DNA from: Paracyclopina nana
Lineage: Eukaryota; Arthropoda; Copepoda; Cyclopoida; Cyclopettidae
Length of the DNA stretch: 64,000 nucleotides
NCBI GenBank assembly: GCA_019096065.1
Contig: JAGUCH010000003.1
Location: 4,464,001 to 4,528,000 of the forward strand
Direction: 5' to 3'
Every line of letters begins with the position of its first letter. The stretch's first letter is position 1. The notes under the pieces were generated by a model. It ran no database searches. It had not been told where the DNA came from and worked only from the letters and a program-made list of their open reading frames with translations. The translations under genes were made by a program, and so were the position numbers. Below are positions 23,869-34,546 of this stretch, piece by piece.

Positions 23869-25089
23869 CATTTGCAAAGACTGTATTCAATATATGACAA
23901 TTAATAATATATTCTAAATAGACTGTTTTCTCATTCTCTGCAATACATTTCTCTTTTGACTGGTGTAAGATAGTAATTGAGTTGACATCTTTTAACTGCA
24001 ATGACAGCTTTTGGATTTGCTGCTTTAAAAAAGTGCGCTTTATATAAAGAGGAAGTTTCTATTTATTTGCCAATCATTGAAATGCTGTTCTTAATTATGA
24101 AAAAATAGAACTTTGGTAACTTTTTCTTAAGTTTCATCTAGATTGCTCCAAATAACCACTATATGGCATGACCATTCACCCTTTAATGTTTACAATGGAG
24201 ATAAATTGAAAATGACAGTTTCACAATTTTTGGACAGTTAAAATTCCATAATAGGAATGACCCATGAAAATGGCGAATGTGGCGAACGATTTACAATGTG
24301 GAACAAAACAACTTTTACTAAGCAACTTTGTTTTATGGCCTAGACAACTGTGGTGTTTTCCTTTGTAAAAGAATGCAAGACTCTGGGAGCTTCGTTTGAT
24401 ACATCGATTTGGATTCAATTTTTTGTTTTTCGGGCCCTAAACCCTAGTACCCGTGTGGTTTGATGGAGTTTCTAGTTGGGCGGCCCCCAGGATGCTCTAA
24501 GGTGGTAAAATGGGGCCTGGCCTTTTAAGCTGATTGATAAAAAGACAATAATTTGCAGGGTCGTCACTGGAGGAGAGGAGGGCAGCCAAAATCAACCATG
24601 CCCCAATCTTGAGGCCCCTTGAGGGTGTCCAGATGTTAGGGGGGATAGTTGGAAAAAGTCATCAGCAAGGTCAAAAAAGGCTAAATTTTGCATTTTTGAA
24701 CACAAGTTCACAGATGGATTTTGGATTTTTTGCTTTGAATGGAAGATGAAGATCCAAATTGTCACCAAAAAAAATTAGGAGTATGTTATTTCTTGTTTGC
24801 CCACTACAGGGCAATATAAGGAGAGTATAGTGCTTGCTGAGACAAGCTGAGAGTAACGTTTTTGAGTCTATGGAACTTTAGTTTTGGCTTTAATTAGTGA
24901 ACATTGACAATAAGTGGCTGCCAGTAGCATAACTAAATAACTAACTCTGTTTTTACAAATGTAATCCACAATTGTGAAACCATGTGAGAAATTAGAGTTA
25001 AAGTCATTAAAGAATCGTAAGTTTTCCCTTACCTTACTGATCAGCCATTTTGATTGCCTTTGCTCTATTGGCCAATATCCCATATCATT
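23869..25089. other. Intergenic, no gene seen
   Basis: AT-rich, with short meaningless ORFs. A patch at 24420-24700 is richer in G and C (CGGGCCCTAAACCC, CTTGAGGGTGTCC) and looks like old dispersed repeat DNA. A short similar phrase (AGGCCCCCTGAGGGTGTC) recurs near 59653. Confidence 0.45.
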
Positions 25090-25535
25090 TTGTCTCAAAT
25101 TGTCTCATAGCAAATCATCTCATAGCACAATGGCACATAGCATATTGTCACATAGCTTATTGTCACATGGCATATTGTCTAATAGAATATTGTCTAATAG
25201 CATAAAGTCATCTAGCAGATTGTTCCATAGCAAATTGCCTCATAGCATATTGTTCCATAACAAATTGTCTCATAACAAATTGGTACACTATGAGACAAAA
25301 TCCTATGAGACTATTTTCTATGGAACGATATGCTATGTGATAAATTGCTATGCAACAAATTGCTATGAGACAATTTGCTATGGAACAATATGCTATGAGA
25401 CAAAATCCTATGTGACAATATGGTACAATTTGCTATGAGACAATATGCTATGAGACAATATACTATGTGACAATAAGCTATGTGACAATATGCTATGGGA
25501 CAAATGCCTTTGTGACAATTTGATATCTTCAGTAA
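25090..25535. repeat. 15-bp tandem array that inverts at its centre
   Basis: From about 25090 to 25285 a degenerate 15-bp unit of the type ATAGCATATTGTCTC repeats about twelve times (examples at 25138-25200). At about 25288 the same unit continues as its reverse complement, of the type ATGAGACAATATGCT, for about fifteen more units to 25535. The arms together form one large imperfect palindrome. Individual units diverge at three or four positions but the period stays strict. The long plus-strand ORF across the first part is a by-product of the repeat. Confidence 0.85.
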
Positions 25536-26655
25536 AAATAATATAGCCTTGTTACCTCATTGGCTATGGAACATTATAATATGTTCCAAGAATATGAAAT
25601 TAATAATTTGCAATTTTTTGTAAAACTGGACACATGCGCGTAGCCCAAAAATTCACAAGTAGCCACAGCCCACAGTAGACATGTTGATGGTTGGAGCATG
25701 GGCCATTTTGTCAGGAAGACACCTCAGTAGTTGATATCAGGTCCAACATCCATGGTACAGCAAGGCCAGGCCCAGCTAGGAGCCTTGGAGCCGAGCTGTT
25801 GAGACGGCCATTATGTTTCAGTGGTAGACCGAACTTTGATCTACGTTTTAAGACCTACAGGGTGTTTATGTTTTACAATCTGCGACCATATTTTTAATAT
25901 CTAAGGCCGAGTAGCTGGAGACAATTTTGTACATGTGCTTGAAAGTCTATTCACACCTGTTTTAAGATATATTATGATATATTTTAATGCCCTGTTTATC
26001 TACAAAGAGTATTTCAATCAACATGCAGATACGTCTTACAATAAAGGGCTCACCTTAGAACCTTTCTTTGGTTTAGTCTGTTCTTATGTAAGAAAATTAT
26101 TGAATTGGGTCTTACCAACCTTAACTCTATTTTCTCACTTTTTCTTTTTAAGACACGACACTCAATTAGCAAAAGTTATTACTTCAAAAAACATTTAATT
26201 TTTAGAAATATCTGAGACATTGCCAAAAGGCCTTTCAATTGCATTTCTTCTTGCTTGCTCAAAATCAGCTGCTAGATGAAAGCCAACTTTATACAAGTAA
26301 TGCACATAAATGTATATCAAAGTGCTCAGGTAAAAATGTTACTTAAGAATCCAACACCACAGTTTCTGCTTACACTTTTAACCAAATGTTAGGAGTTTCG
26401 CTTTTGAGATACTATTCTCACCAAGAATGATTGAAAAAAACAGCATAGCAGGTTTATTACACTTTTGCTTCCATCCTAAATCACGAAAAACGGTTATTTT
26501 TGGTTAGGCAAAATATGGTAATTCTGTACACAATATCAAGACAGAAATTAGTTTAGAGCTGTGGTTGATTATGGCAGACATTGGCTTGACCAAATGCAAA
26601 ATTATTCAGCCAATTAATTGTTGTTGTTGTTATGCTGTCTTCTCAGTTCTCAGGC
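25536..26655. other. Intergenic, no gene seen
   Basis: Strongly AT-rich with only chance ORFs. The right part (about 26200-26655) lies downstream of cofilin gene 1 and probably includes its 3' UTR, with GTTGTTGTTGTT at 26621-26632. Confidence 0.4.
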
Positions 26656-27429
26656 TTACACGCGGTCAGTGGATCTCAGCTTTTCTTCCACTTGCTCAGC
26701 AGAGGCCTCAGCTTCGTCAGTAGCCTGATAAAGAATAAACATGGTATTTACAATTAACCTTTTTCTCACTTTATGATGCTACAAAATAGAAAAACTATGC
26801 AAAATGAACGCTAGGGGGCGCTTAACATTTTTCCCATTGGCCTGGCCAGCCCATCTGCCGAGCAGCCAAAAAGACAAAACAGAGAGCGCCATCTAGCGGT
26901 AGTTTCTGCACATTGTGATACCTGTATGTATTTTTGCACTCCCACCAAGCACTTTTTAAGAGCATCAAAGCTGGAGGAGTAAAGCATCTTCTTCTTGATG
27001 CGAGCAGTGTCTGGACACCATGACATCAACAAAAGCTTTTCCTTTCGAGTCTTCTCAGAGGTTCCCTGGCATTGGTGCTCATATTCAAAGTCATAAAGGC
27101 CATAGCGGCAGTCTTCTGGGCCACAGCCCATGATATCGCTCAGAAATTGCTCATAGGTGGCGTCCCTGTTACCTATTCACCAAATACCGTGGTAATTATG
27201 TCAAGAATAATTGGAATGAGGATTAAAATACCAATTTTTTCCACAGCTATTGTTTTCTCATCTTTGATGTAGAAAACCAGGTATCTATGGGACTTTTTCT
27301 TCTTGATCTCATCATACTTGATTTTAACATCTTCACACACAGCAACTCCAGAAGCCTAAAATAGTAAAAAGGGGACTTGTGTAATTTTTTTTGGTAGCAA
27401 AACATTTCTTCAACACTTTTTACCTCCAT
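26656..27429 (-). CDS. ADF/cofilin (Twinstar-like), tandem copy 1
   Basis: Minus-strand exons 27424-27429 (tentative, ATG GAG), 27232-27355, 26922-27172 and 26656-26724; about 149 residues. It is an actin-depolymerising protein that severs and disassembles filaments in the cytoplasm. Visible family marks are ASGVAV at the regulated N-terminus, KSHRYLVFYIKDEK, CRYGLYDFEYEHQCQG, LMSWCPDTARIKKKMLYSSS (the actin-binding long helix) and the C-terminal EEKLRSTDR. An intron (27173-27231) splits the codon after KI; the neighbouring copy has no intron there, yet both encode exactly 125 residues in this part. The first coding exon is uncertain: family genes often have an exon with ATG alone, and I found no better candidate upstream. 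Confidence 0.85.
26808..26822 (+). promoter_or_regulatory. CTCF-like site 1
   Basis: ACGCTAGGGGGCGCT fits the CTCF core (CCACNAGRKGGCRS) at most positions. It lies in the last intron of cofilin gene 1, in otherwise AT-rich DNA, and faces site 2. Confidence 0.4.
26885..26899 (-). promoter_or_regulatory. CTCF-like site 2
   Basis: AGCGCCATCTAGCGG reads CCGCTAGATGGCGCT on the minus strand, a close match to the CTCF core. It is convergent with site 1 and about 60 bp from it, and lies next to the exon at 26922. Confidence 0.45.
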
Positions 27430-28318
27430 GACCTGAACTAAAACTGCTCTTTGAACAATGACTTAAACATTTTCTGATTTTCATATGTTTGAGTTTTTTT
27501 AATTGCTTTTACAGCTCATGTTACAAAAATTGACTCATATTGGGAGCTTTCAAACGACGTTTCCTCACATTTTTCATGATTAATAACTCACCCTGAGCCA
27601 AATGCTTTTAAATAAGCACATTTTCTAAATAGCGCTAACCTCTTTGGCACATTAACCCTCCATAACTTACTCATAAGAGTAAACAATTAGAAAAGAGGGC
27701 ACTTTTTGAATCCATTAAATTTAAAAGTTTTTACAGATTGTCCCACAAGTATTGGAAAAACAAGTTATTGTTGCCTTCATTCTGAAATTTGTGGTACACC
27801 CTGCATGACTCAAAAATTGGCCGGATGGAAAACCTTGTCTTGTTTATTGCGAATAAAAAAGGTTACTGTCGAAGGCTGTAGGAAATCGAGAAATCTCTTC
27901 TGAAATGAGACAAGTGGAAGACAGATATAAAGATGGTAGTAAACCACACACACTCTCACAATGAAAATGACAATATTATTGGTAATACATAATTAAGTTG
28001 GGAAATACTCAAAATAGGGAAGAAAAGTGGTGTTTTACTCATCTGGATGATTTGGGGAATGTGTTTTTATGTGTGGTGGTGGCTTTTCTTTAAATGTTGA
28101 AGGATCATATATTTTTTGTCACAATCATGATAATAAAGGCGGAACGTGGAAAAATACGTAGCAATTTGTAATCATCACAAAAAAGGGAAGTTGTGGAAAA
28201 CTGGGTATCTTTTTTCAGAAGTTATTGTTAAAAAGGGTTAATGTTGGCAATCAAAAAAACATCAGTAGTGGTTGTAGTAGTCATGATGTCAGCTGCTGCA
28301 AAAATTTGGTTTCTTCAC
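27430..28318. other. Spacer between the tandem cofilin genes
   Basis: AT-rich, no recognisable ORF. It should hold the promoter of cofilin copy 1 and the 3' UTR of copy 2. TGATTACAAATTG-like and polypyrimidine stretches occur but nothing definite. Confidence 0.4.
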
Positions 28319-29667
28319 TCAAGCTCGGTCTGTTGACCTCAGCTTTTCTTCCACACTCTCTCTGCTGGCCTCGGAAGCATCAGTAGCCTGAAAAACATCA
28401 AGTATATTGGCACTGTCATTGATTACCTAGCTCATAGTCTGCAAAAACTCATTTTGCATGAATGCAAGTACAAAAAGACCTTCACTTTGCTTTTTTCTTT
28501 TTAAAAAAAACTAATAACTTAGCACAAAATAGCATGAAACTCCATTTTGTACACAAAACATCAATAGCTACTAAAATCTTCAACTGGAACATAGTAATTT
28601 TTCACAATGTAGTTATGAAAACATTGCTCCTTGTAACCTTGTCATAACTCACTTGGATGTATTTGTGGACTCCCACAAGTGCCTTTTTGAGAGCATCGAA
28701 GCTGGAGGAGTAGAGCATTTTCTTCTTGATGCGAGCGGTATCTGGACACCAGGACATGAGGAACAGCTTTTGCTTTTTCGACACCTCCGTCGTGCCCTGG
28801 CATTGGTGCTCATACTCGAAGTCATAGAGGCCATAGCGACACTCGCCTTCGCCAGCCTTGGTGAGGTCGTTGAGGAACTGGTCATACTCCGCATCGCGAT
28901 CGCCAACACACTCCACCTTGATCATTTTCTCATCCTCGATGTAGAAAACAATGTAGCGATGCTTCTTCCCCTTTTTCACCTCGTCGAACGAGTTCTTGCA
29001 ATCTTGCGAAACTGCCACTCCAGATGACTACATAACAACGGGTTAATCTCAGTGGTTAGCGCAAAAAAATCACACAACTCATATTAAGCAAAAAAACCAG
29101 GATTTCAAACAAAAAAAAACGCAAGTCATCCTCATGGTAAACAAAGACTTTGAGTCATCTAAAGTTATTTGAAAAAACTATGAAACCTTTAAAAAAATAC
29201 TAACCTTCAAAATAGCTAATCATTTCTAGGCATTGTTATAAGTTTTATTCATGAGCCATTTTTTAACAAAACAATTGTAAATCGCGGGATTTATTTTTAA
29301 TCAATTCAAAATAAAGGAATTGAAAAACGCTTCATAAAATCGTTTTTTTTTAATTGTGAGCTAATTTTTATTTTTTTTGGAAAATGCACAGAAAAAGGAA
29401 ATAAGCTATGACTCATAATTTTAGTTTTCGTGGAAAAGTGAAACTTTATTTGGTGGGTTTAAAAATAGCCAGGGCGTGCACAGTGGGCTGCTAGCTGCTG
29501 CTGATTTGGCCAGCTACTGCTGTCGCTGACTCATAGAGAAAACCGGCAAATTAAACCCAAGATTGCCACGAACCTATGCTTTCAAAATTCTCTTTGTCTC
29601 ACATTTGTAAGGGCAAAGGACAAAGCTAACCCAAAATGACCCAAAAAGTGCGAAAATGACTCACCAT
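28319..29667 (-). CDS. tsr: ADF/cofilin (Twinstar-like), tandem copy 2
   Basis: Minus-strand exons: 29665-29667 (the ATG alone, followed by GTGAGT), 28653-29027 and 28319-28387, 148 residues, the same length as insect Twinstar. The ATG-only first exon is characteristic of ADF/cofilin genes and supports this start. The N-terminus is M-SSGVAV, with the Ser that LIM kinase normally phosphorylates at position 3. Other marks are KKHRYIVFYIEDEK, CRYGLYDFEYEHQCQG, MSWCPDTARIKKKMLYSSS and EEKLRSTDRA. It controls actin turnover in the cytoplasm. Residues are closer to the fly protein than those of copy 1 (for example the tail SEASRESVEEKL), so this is the likelier ancestral copy. Confidence 0.95.
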
Positions 29668-30713
29668 TGTAAGTTCTTTTGGGCCGAACGGTGATGCGAA
29701 TTCTACACAAAATTTTCGGAACCTTCCTTAATGTGAAGTGTTACTCCAGGTAGAATTCTCATAGTCTCCAAAAACTAGGGTAAAACGCCAAAATCTCTAC
29801 CTAATTGGTGAAAAAAATCAAGGTCTGGTAACACTTGAAGCTTTTTCCCTTCGCCATTAAGGCAGCCTGCCCATGAGCGTGCACGCTGAGCGTTGCCAGA
29901 TTTGGCTTCTTTTGTCGAGATTGGCGTTTTTTGGCCCTCTTTGGCATTTTTTTTAAAACTCAAGCCTTCTATTGAAAGTAGATTTTTTTGAGAGTGCGCG
30001 TTTAAAGCCGTGAAGTAGAAAGAAATGGGCTAGAATTTCCTTTTGACATACATTATACGCTTCTTTTTTCCTTTGACCTTTTTCTTCTAGCACAAAATCA
30101 TCATGTGCCAAGTTTATTCCCAAGATTTTGACCTACATCAGTTAAACTTGAGCTAAAAATCCTTCCCTGTGACCACAACTGAAGAGGCCACCGGAAAATA
30201 CTGCACGGAAATATCCACATAACCCGAAAATGTTCTTGGCTTCATAGGCACACCTCACCTTGGCTGCCTGCTCTGTGGAGCAAAACTAAAAAGCCAGACC
30301 TTTAAGTTGTGGGCGTAGCTACAAACCCATGGACAAGTACCTCTTTGGTGGCTGAAGATTCTGGAGGATCAGTATTTTTTAAGAAGCATTATTTTCCATC
30401 AATCTTAATGAAATTCATTTTCTTAAGGATACTCTTGTCAATGCACAGTGGGCCATGGAAAACCTTATTCCTCCATTTCAGCCAGATTATGAAATTCAAT
30501 TTCCAGCACTTTTAACTTAAAATAGTTGCAATGGTCTCATGGCGATCAGAATCAAAATTGAAATTGATGTATGAATTTATGATCATTTTTGTGAGGCATC
30601 CCGAATTTGCAAAAAATCTAGATAAAAAAAGGAAATCTCAAGAAGTGCATGGTCATAACTGGCAATTGTTGCCGTAGAACAGACATATTTTTCAAGTTTT
30701 GCTCAAGTCTTTA
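29668..30713. other. Intergenic, no gene supported
   Basis: Presumed promoter of cofilin copy 2 on the left, then AT-rich DNA. One short frame near 30400-30530 looks slightly protein-like (LVNAQWAMENLIPPFQPDY) but has no start, no family match that I can recall, and ends at once. Confidence 0.4.
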
Positions 30714-31495
30714 GGGGCTTTCCATGTGATGCTTTTTTGACACTAAGTTACCAAAACTCGACGCTACAGTCAGTGCTAAATTTTCCAAGTTACAGAAATT
30801 TGTCACATCAAAGCACAGCACAACACAACACAAGTCAGATGGACAAAAGCATAAAAGTTTGTTTTTCATCAAGAGTTACCAGACTAAGCAGAAAGTCACA
30901 CAGCTTAAATTGGTGTTTTTTGTAAGAAAAAGGGGATAACTGAAATGAGTTATGAAATAAAGTTTGTTTTGGTTGCTTGTTACATGTCTATCTGCCTGTC
31001 ACTCCTTGGGTCTTTCCATGTGGTGCGTCAACAAACAGTAAATGAGTGATAGTGTCAAAAATGGTAACTGTGTGCTATGCAATGCGCAATAGTGACAATG
31101 TCAAGGAGTGACTGGCAGATGGACATGTAACAAGCAACCAAAACACACTTTATTTCATACCTTAATTCATTTATCCCCTTTTTCTTACAAAAAACACCAA
31201 TTTAAGCTATATGACTTTCTGCTTAGTCTGGTAACTCTTCATGAAAAACAAACTTTTATGCTTTTGTCCATCTGGCTTGTGTTGTGTTGTGCTGTGCTGT
31301 GATGTGACAAATTTCGGTAACTTGGAAAATTTAGCACTGATTGTAGTGTCGAGTTTTGGTAACTTAGTGTCAAAAAAGCACCACATGGAAAGCCCCCTTG
31401 ACACTGTCACTATTACGCATTGCATAGCACACAGTTACCATTTTTTGACACTATCACTCATTTACTGTTTGTTGACACACCACATGGAAAGGCCC
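30714..31495. mobile_element. Compound MITE with arms in the order A-B-A'-B', TTA target duplication
   Basis: The ends read GGGGCTTTCCATGTG on the left and, reversed, GGGCCTTTCCATGTG on the right, flanked by TTA at 30711-30713 and 31496-31498. That is the target size of PIF/Harbinger elements. Block A (30714-31009) returns as a reverse complement about 95% alike at 31101-31396. Block B (31010-31100) returns reversed at 31397-31495. A and B both begin with the same terminal motif, so two related hairpin elements seem to be interleaved. No transposase is present; it is non-autonomous. Confidence 0.8.
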
Positions 31496-31498
31496 TTA

Positions 31499-32014
31499 AT
31501 CAATCATGAGAATTTCATTTGTCCAGTCAAGATTTTTCTGAGTGTGGCAATTGAGTCCAAGATCAAGTCCAACTTGAATAACGGACTTGATGAGTTTGCA
31601 GCCAAGAATGAGAGCCAATTCTTCACAGCTGGGACTCTGTCTATTTCTTTCATCCATATGACAATGGTGGAAAGGTTCATCCAGCACTGTTAGCTTCCAG
31701 ATTTTGATAACGAAGAAAAGTCTGTCTTGTGCCAACTTGCTGCAATCTATGGATCATGGAGTCTTGAAAGGCATCTTGGCCACTTGTATGAGTACAAAAA
31801 ACTTGTGTCTAGCAATCAAGTGACCAAGATGCATGACAACCTGGTGGAGCTATGCAGAAGCTTGTGTCCCAATGCAGAAGCTTTGATGGATGATCTGGGG
31901 CCACCTGACTTTATACTGAACTCAGGGCTTGGCAATTCAGATGGAGATGTGTACAAGCACCTACAACAATCCTTCTATGAAGCTGGCAATTCATTTGCAA
32001 GAGCCAAGTACTGA
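31499..32014 (+). pseudogene. ACOX3: Broken 3' fragment of a peroxisomal acyl-CoA oxidase 3-like gene
   Basis: One frame reads LNNGLDEFAAKNESQFF, GTLSISFIHMTMVERFIQHC, then after an in-frame TAG (31691-31693) QLAAIYGSWSLERHLGHLYE, EALMDDLGPPDFILNSGLG and DGDVYKHLQQSFYEA before a stop at 32014. This matches the C-terminal domain of ACOX3-type oxidases, which start beta-oxidation of branched or long acyl-CoA in peroxisomes. The N-terminal FAD domains are absent, an internal stop is present and the usual C-terminal tail is cut short. It abuts the target duplication of the MITE. It could instead be terminal exons of a gene with a misassembled upstream part, but nothing in the window supplies the rest. 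Confidence 0.7.
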
Positions 32015-32225
32015 GCCTGACATACTTGACAAATCAAAATTGTGACACTCTGCTTTTTAGGAGAACATAAATCACATTCCTAGATTAATTCAACAATGTA
32101 CTCAACAGCTAAAATTCAAGGAATAAAAACATCTGAATTGTTAATCAAAGCTTCAATCACTTATCAGTTCTTAAACAGACGGTTACACAATAAGAAGCAG
32201 ATAATAGAAAAGGGCAATCATCGAA

Positions 32226-32464
32226 ATGTCGGACTACAACAATGAAGATGCAAGTCTCTTCAGCAAGACTTATGAAAGCATGTGGCTTTTATTGTCCATA
32301 CAGGAATTTCAATTGGTGGTACAATAATTGTGGCTGTGATTCACACACTGAGGAAAAGATTCAAGGATCAAGATCTGACACCTACAGATGTAGACTTGCA
32401 AAAGAGCTCAAGGCCTCATCACTTTGATGAAGAAGATTTACACCGTATCAAAGCTGAAAAGTAG
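32226..32464 (+). CDS. Small single-pass membrane protein, reading frame uncertain
   Basis: ATG at 32226 (context CGAAATGTCG) encodes MSDYNNEDASLFSKTYESMW; another frame from about 32276 encodes VAFIVHTGISIGGTIIVAVI (a membrane helix) followed by a basic, hydrophilic tail ending HHFDEEDLHRIKAEK. The two frames can be joined either by a 50-nt intron with a weak donor (32254-32303, giving about 62 residues) or only by a one-base shift. The coherent helix and charged tail suggest a real small transmembrane protein, or a recent pseudogene of one. I do not recognise the family. It stops 72 bp before the AATF 3' end on the other strand. Confidence 0.35.
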
Positions 32465-32535
32465 CTAAAAGTAGAGATAATTCTTCACTGCTAGTTTATA
32501 GTGTAAATTCAGAAAAATTCACAGTAAGCTAATGT

Positions 32536-34239
32536 TTACTTGTATCCTTTGAATAAAGAACCAAACAGCTCAGTTTTGGCTTCTTCTGAAATAGTTGACA
32601 TAGGATAAGCAGGGGCCATGAAATTGACTAACTTGGCATGGATGTCAAAGCGCGTCTTGCGACCTTTGGAGGCTTTTGTGTCCACCATTTTCTTGGCCTT
32701 TGCTCTGACCTTTTGCAGTTTGACCCATTGTTGGCCAAGAGCAATTGGATCAGAAATGCCAGCAGTTTTCCTTTCTATCAGTTCTCTTAAAAGTTGGTGG
32801 TAGAAATCATCGTCGTCAAAAATCTCATCATTGTGGTCATCATCTTGGTCATTGGACTCTTGGCCAAGGATATCATAAGCAGTCCTCCTCAGCTTGGTTC
32901 TTTTGACAAGCCTGGACTTGTCAGCCAATATATGATCAATTTGTTTGACTACTGATGTTTCAAATCCAGAGAAACCTTTGTCATTGGCTGCAATCCTGGT
33001 CCTATCATTCCAATCTTCTAGTGTGGAGTTTCTCCAGTCTGTCAAGGCCTCAAAGTTCGACTCTAGACACTTGTCATAGTCATTGAGCTTCCTTTTCTTT
33101 CCAACAACAGGAGGGACTTGATCTAGGACGGAATTTTTGCTCAGCATCACCGATCTTAGGTGCATAAGCTGATCCAGGATCTTGGCCAAATGAAGCTGGC
33201 ACTTTTTGACATCCAAATCATCATCATTCAAGGCAGCTTTAAACGTTTTCCAATCTTCATTTTGAGGCAATTGGTTAACTCTGGTGAGAGCTTTTTGCAT
33301 TGAAATCCTGAGCTCCAAAAGACCATCCCAAATTTGTTGCTGCTTGATTATAGCTTTGCCTTTGGACACTTCTTTTTCCACATTGCTTGAGCTGAAAGTA
33401 GCAATATTGTCATCTTCATCAACCTCTTTAGATTTGGATTCCAGCATGTCAGACAAGTCAGGCCCCATCCCATCATCTTGATCCTCATCACTGTTTTCTT
33501 CATCATCGCTAACATTTTGATCATCATCTAAGACTTCATCCACAGAAGACTTTTTAAGATCCTTGAGCTTTTTGACCTGATCTTTGAACTTGCCATTGTC
33601 ATCCTCAGAATCTTCATCTTCTTCTGAACTTGCAACACTTTCTTCGTACAATACTGATTCCTCTTGTTTATTTTCAGCCATTGTTTGGAGATTTTGCACA
33701 TATTCAGGCATGTCATCTTCATCTTCACTGAGGTCATCTTCATCATTGCCAAAATCATTATCATCTTCAATTTCCTCCTCAATGAGGCTTTTGGTAGGCC
33801 TGAATTTACGATTCTTTTTGGCCAAATAAGCCTTTTCTTCATCATCATCATCATACTCAACTCCCTCCATTTCAAACATGTGTCCAAGCTCAGCTTTGGC
33901 ATGCTCAATCACCTCCTCTTCTTCATCATCATCAGAATCTTCTTCCTCAAAAAGATCTCCATCAAGATCAGGCTTTTCCAAATCTTTTCTAGACACTTTT
34001 TTTCCCTTGTACCGTTGGCTGCCATCTTGATCCAACCTTGAAGCATTCAAAGCTCGCAACTTGCTAGGTTTTTCAGCTGAGAAATCCTTCATGAAAATGT
34101 CCTCGTCAAAGTCGTCATCTTGCTCAACCACTTTGGCACCAGTGTCATCGTTGGCATCTTCCACAATTTCACTGTGAGCTTGGGCAAATACTGAGTCCTC
34201 AATGGCTTGAGCGATCTTGGAAGATTTTCGCGTTTTCAT
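32536..34239 (-). CDS. AATF: AATF / Che-1 / Bfr2 ribosome biogenesis protein
   Basis: An intronless gene of 567 residues, close to the length of human AATF (560). The start is the first in-frame ATG (MKTRKSSKIAQA). The N-terminal 250 residues are very acidic (runs such as EEEDSDDDEEEE), typical of nucleolar proteins. The central part holds the AATF/leucine-rich region (LLELRISMQKAL), and the C-terminus carries the conserved Bfr2 domain: ALTDWRNSTLEDWNDRT, DDDDFYHQLLRELIERK, WVKLQKVRAKAKKMVDTKAS, SKGRKTRFDIHAKLVNFMAP. Known members act in the nucleolus in small-subunit rRNA processing and bind RNA polymerase II or Rb in animals. Absence of introns is unusual among its neighbours but not unique here (the vinculin-family gene is also intronless). 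Confidence 0.95.
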   Translation of the reverse strand: MKTRKSSKIAQAIEDSVFAQAHSEIVEDANDDTGAKVVEQDDDFDEDIFMKDFSAEKPSKLRALNASRLDQDGSQRYKGKKVSRKDLEKPDLDGDLFEEEDSDDDEEEEVIEHAKAELGHMFEMEGVEYDDDDEEKAYLAKKNRKFRPTKSLIEEEIEDDNDFGNDEDDLSEDEDDMPEYVQNLQTMAENKQEESVLYEESVASSEEDEDSEDDNGKFKDQVKKLKDLKKSSVDEVLDDDQNVSDDEENSDEDQDDGMGPDLSDMLESKSKEVDEDDNIATFSSSNVEKEVSKGKAIIKQQQIWDGLLELRISMQKALTRVNQLPQNEDWKTFKAALNDDDLDVKKCQLHLAKILDQLMHLRSVMLSKNSVLDQVPPVVGKKRKLNDYDKCLESNFEALTDWRNSTLEDWNDRTRIAANDKGFSGFETSVVKQIDHILADKSRLVKRTKLRRTAYDILGQESNDQDDDHNDEIFDDDDFYHQLLRELIERKTAGISDPIALGQQWVKLQKVRAKAKKMVDTKASKGRKTRFDIHAKLVNFMAPAYPMSTISEEAKTELFGSLFKGYK

Positions 34240-34546
34240 CGTTTTGTTTACAAGGCGAACATGTGCGCGAGAAATTTTTCCGTCCAATCAAAACAAAAGT
34301 AAAGCAGAGTTACCAGACAAAATAGAGGGGTAAGTAAATCAAACCGAGCCCTATGATCCAAATTCTATCGCTTCAAGCCTGGTCCTATTCTAATATGTAA
34401 CAGGGCATGTAAATAAATCTTAAATAAGGAGGCTTAAAAACTAAAAATGTAGTCAGACATGAATTGCACCAAAACTTTATTCTACAATTCAATCTCGTTT
34501 TCTTCAACTCTCCCGGAATGCATTGTACCGAGTTGCTATCTAGTAC

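Noticed and set aside
24560-24640. Phrase AGGCCCC-TGAGGGTGTC shared with about 59653
   Set aside because: The shared core is under 20 nt; it may be an old dispersed repeat, but the match is too short to define one.
24974-25438. 154-codon ORF with a Ser/His/Tyr periodic protein
   Set aside because: It is translated 15-bp satellite; the periodicity comes from the repeat, and the frame changes character where the array inverts.
30309-30530. Short protein-like frame (NAQWAMENLIPPF)
   Set aside because: No start, no recognisable family and immediate stops; not enough to call a gene.
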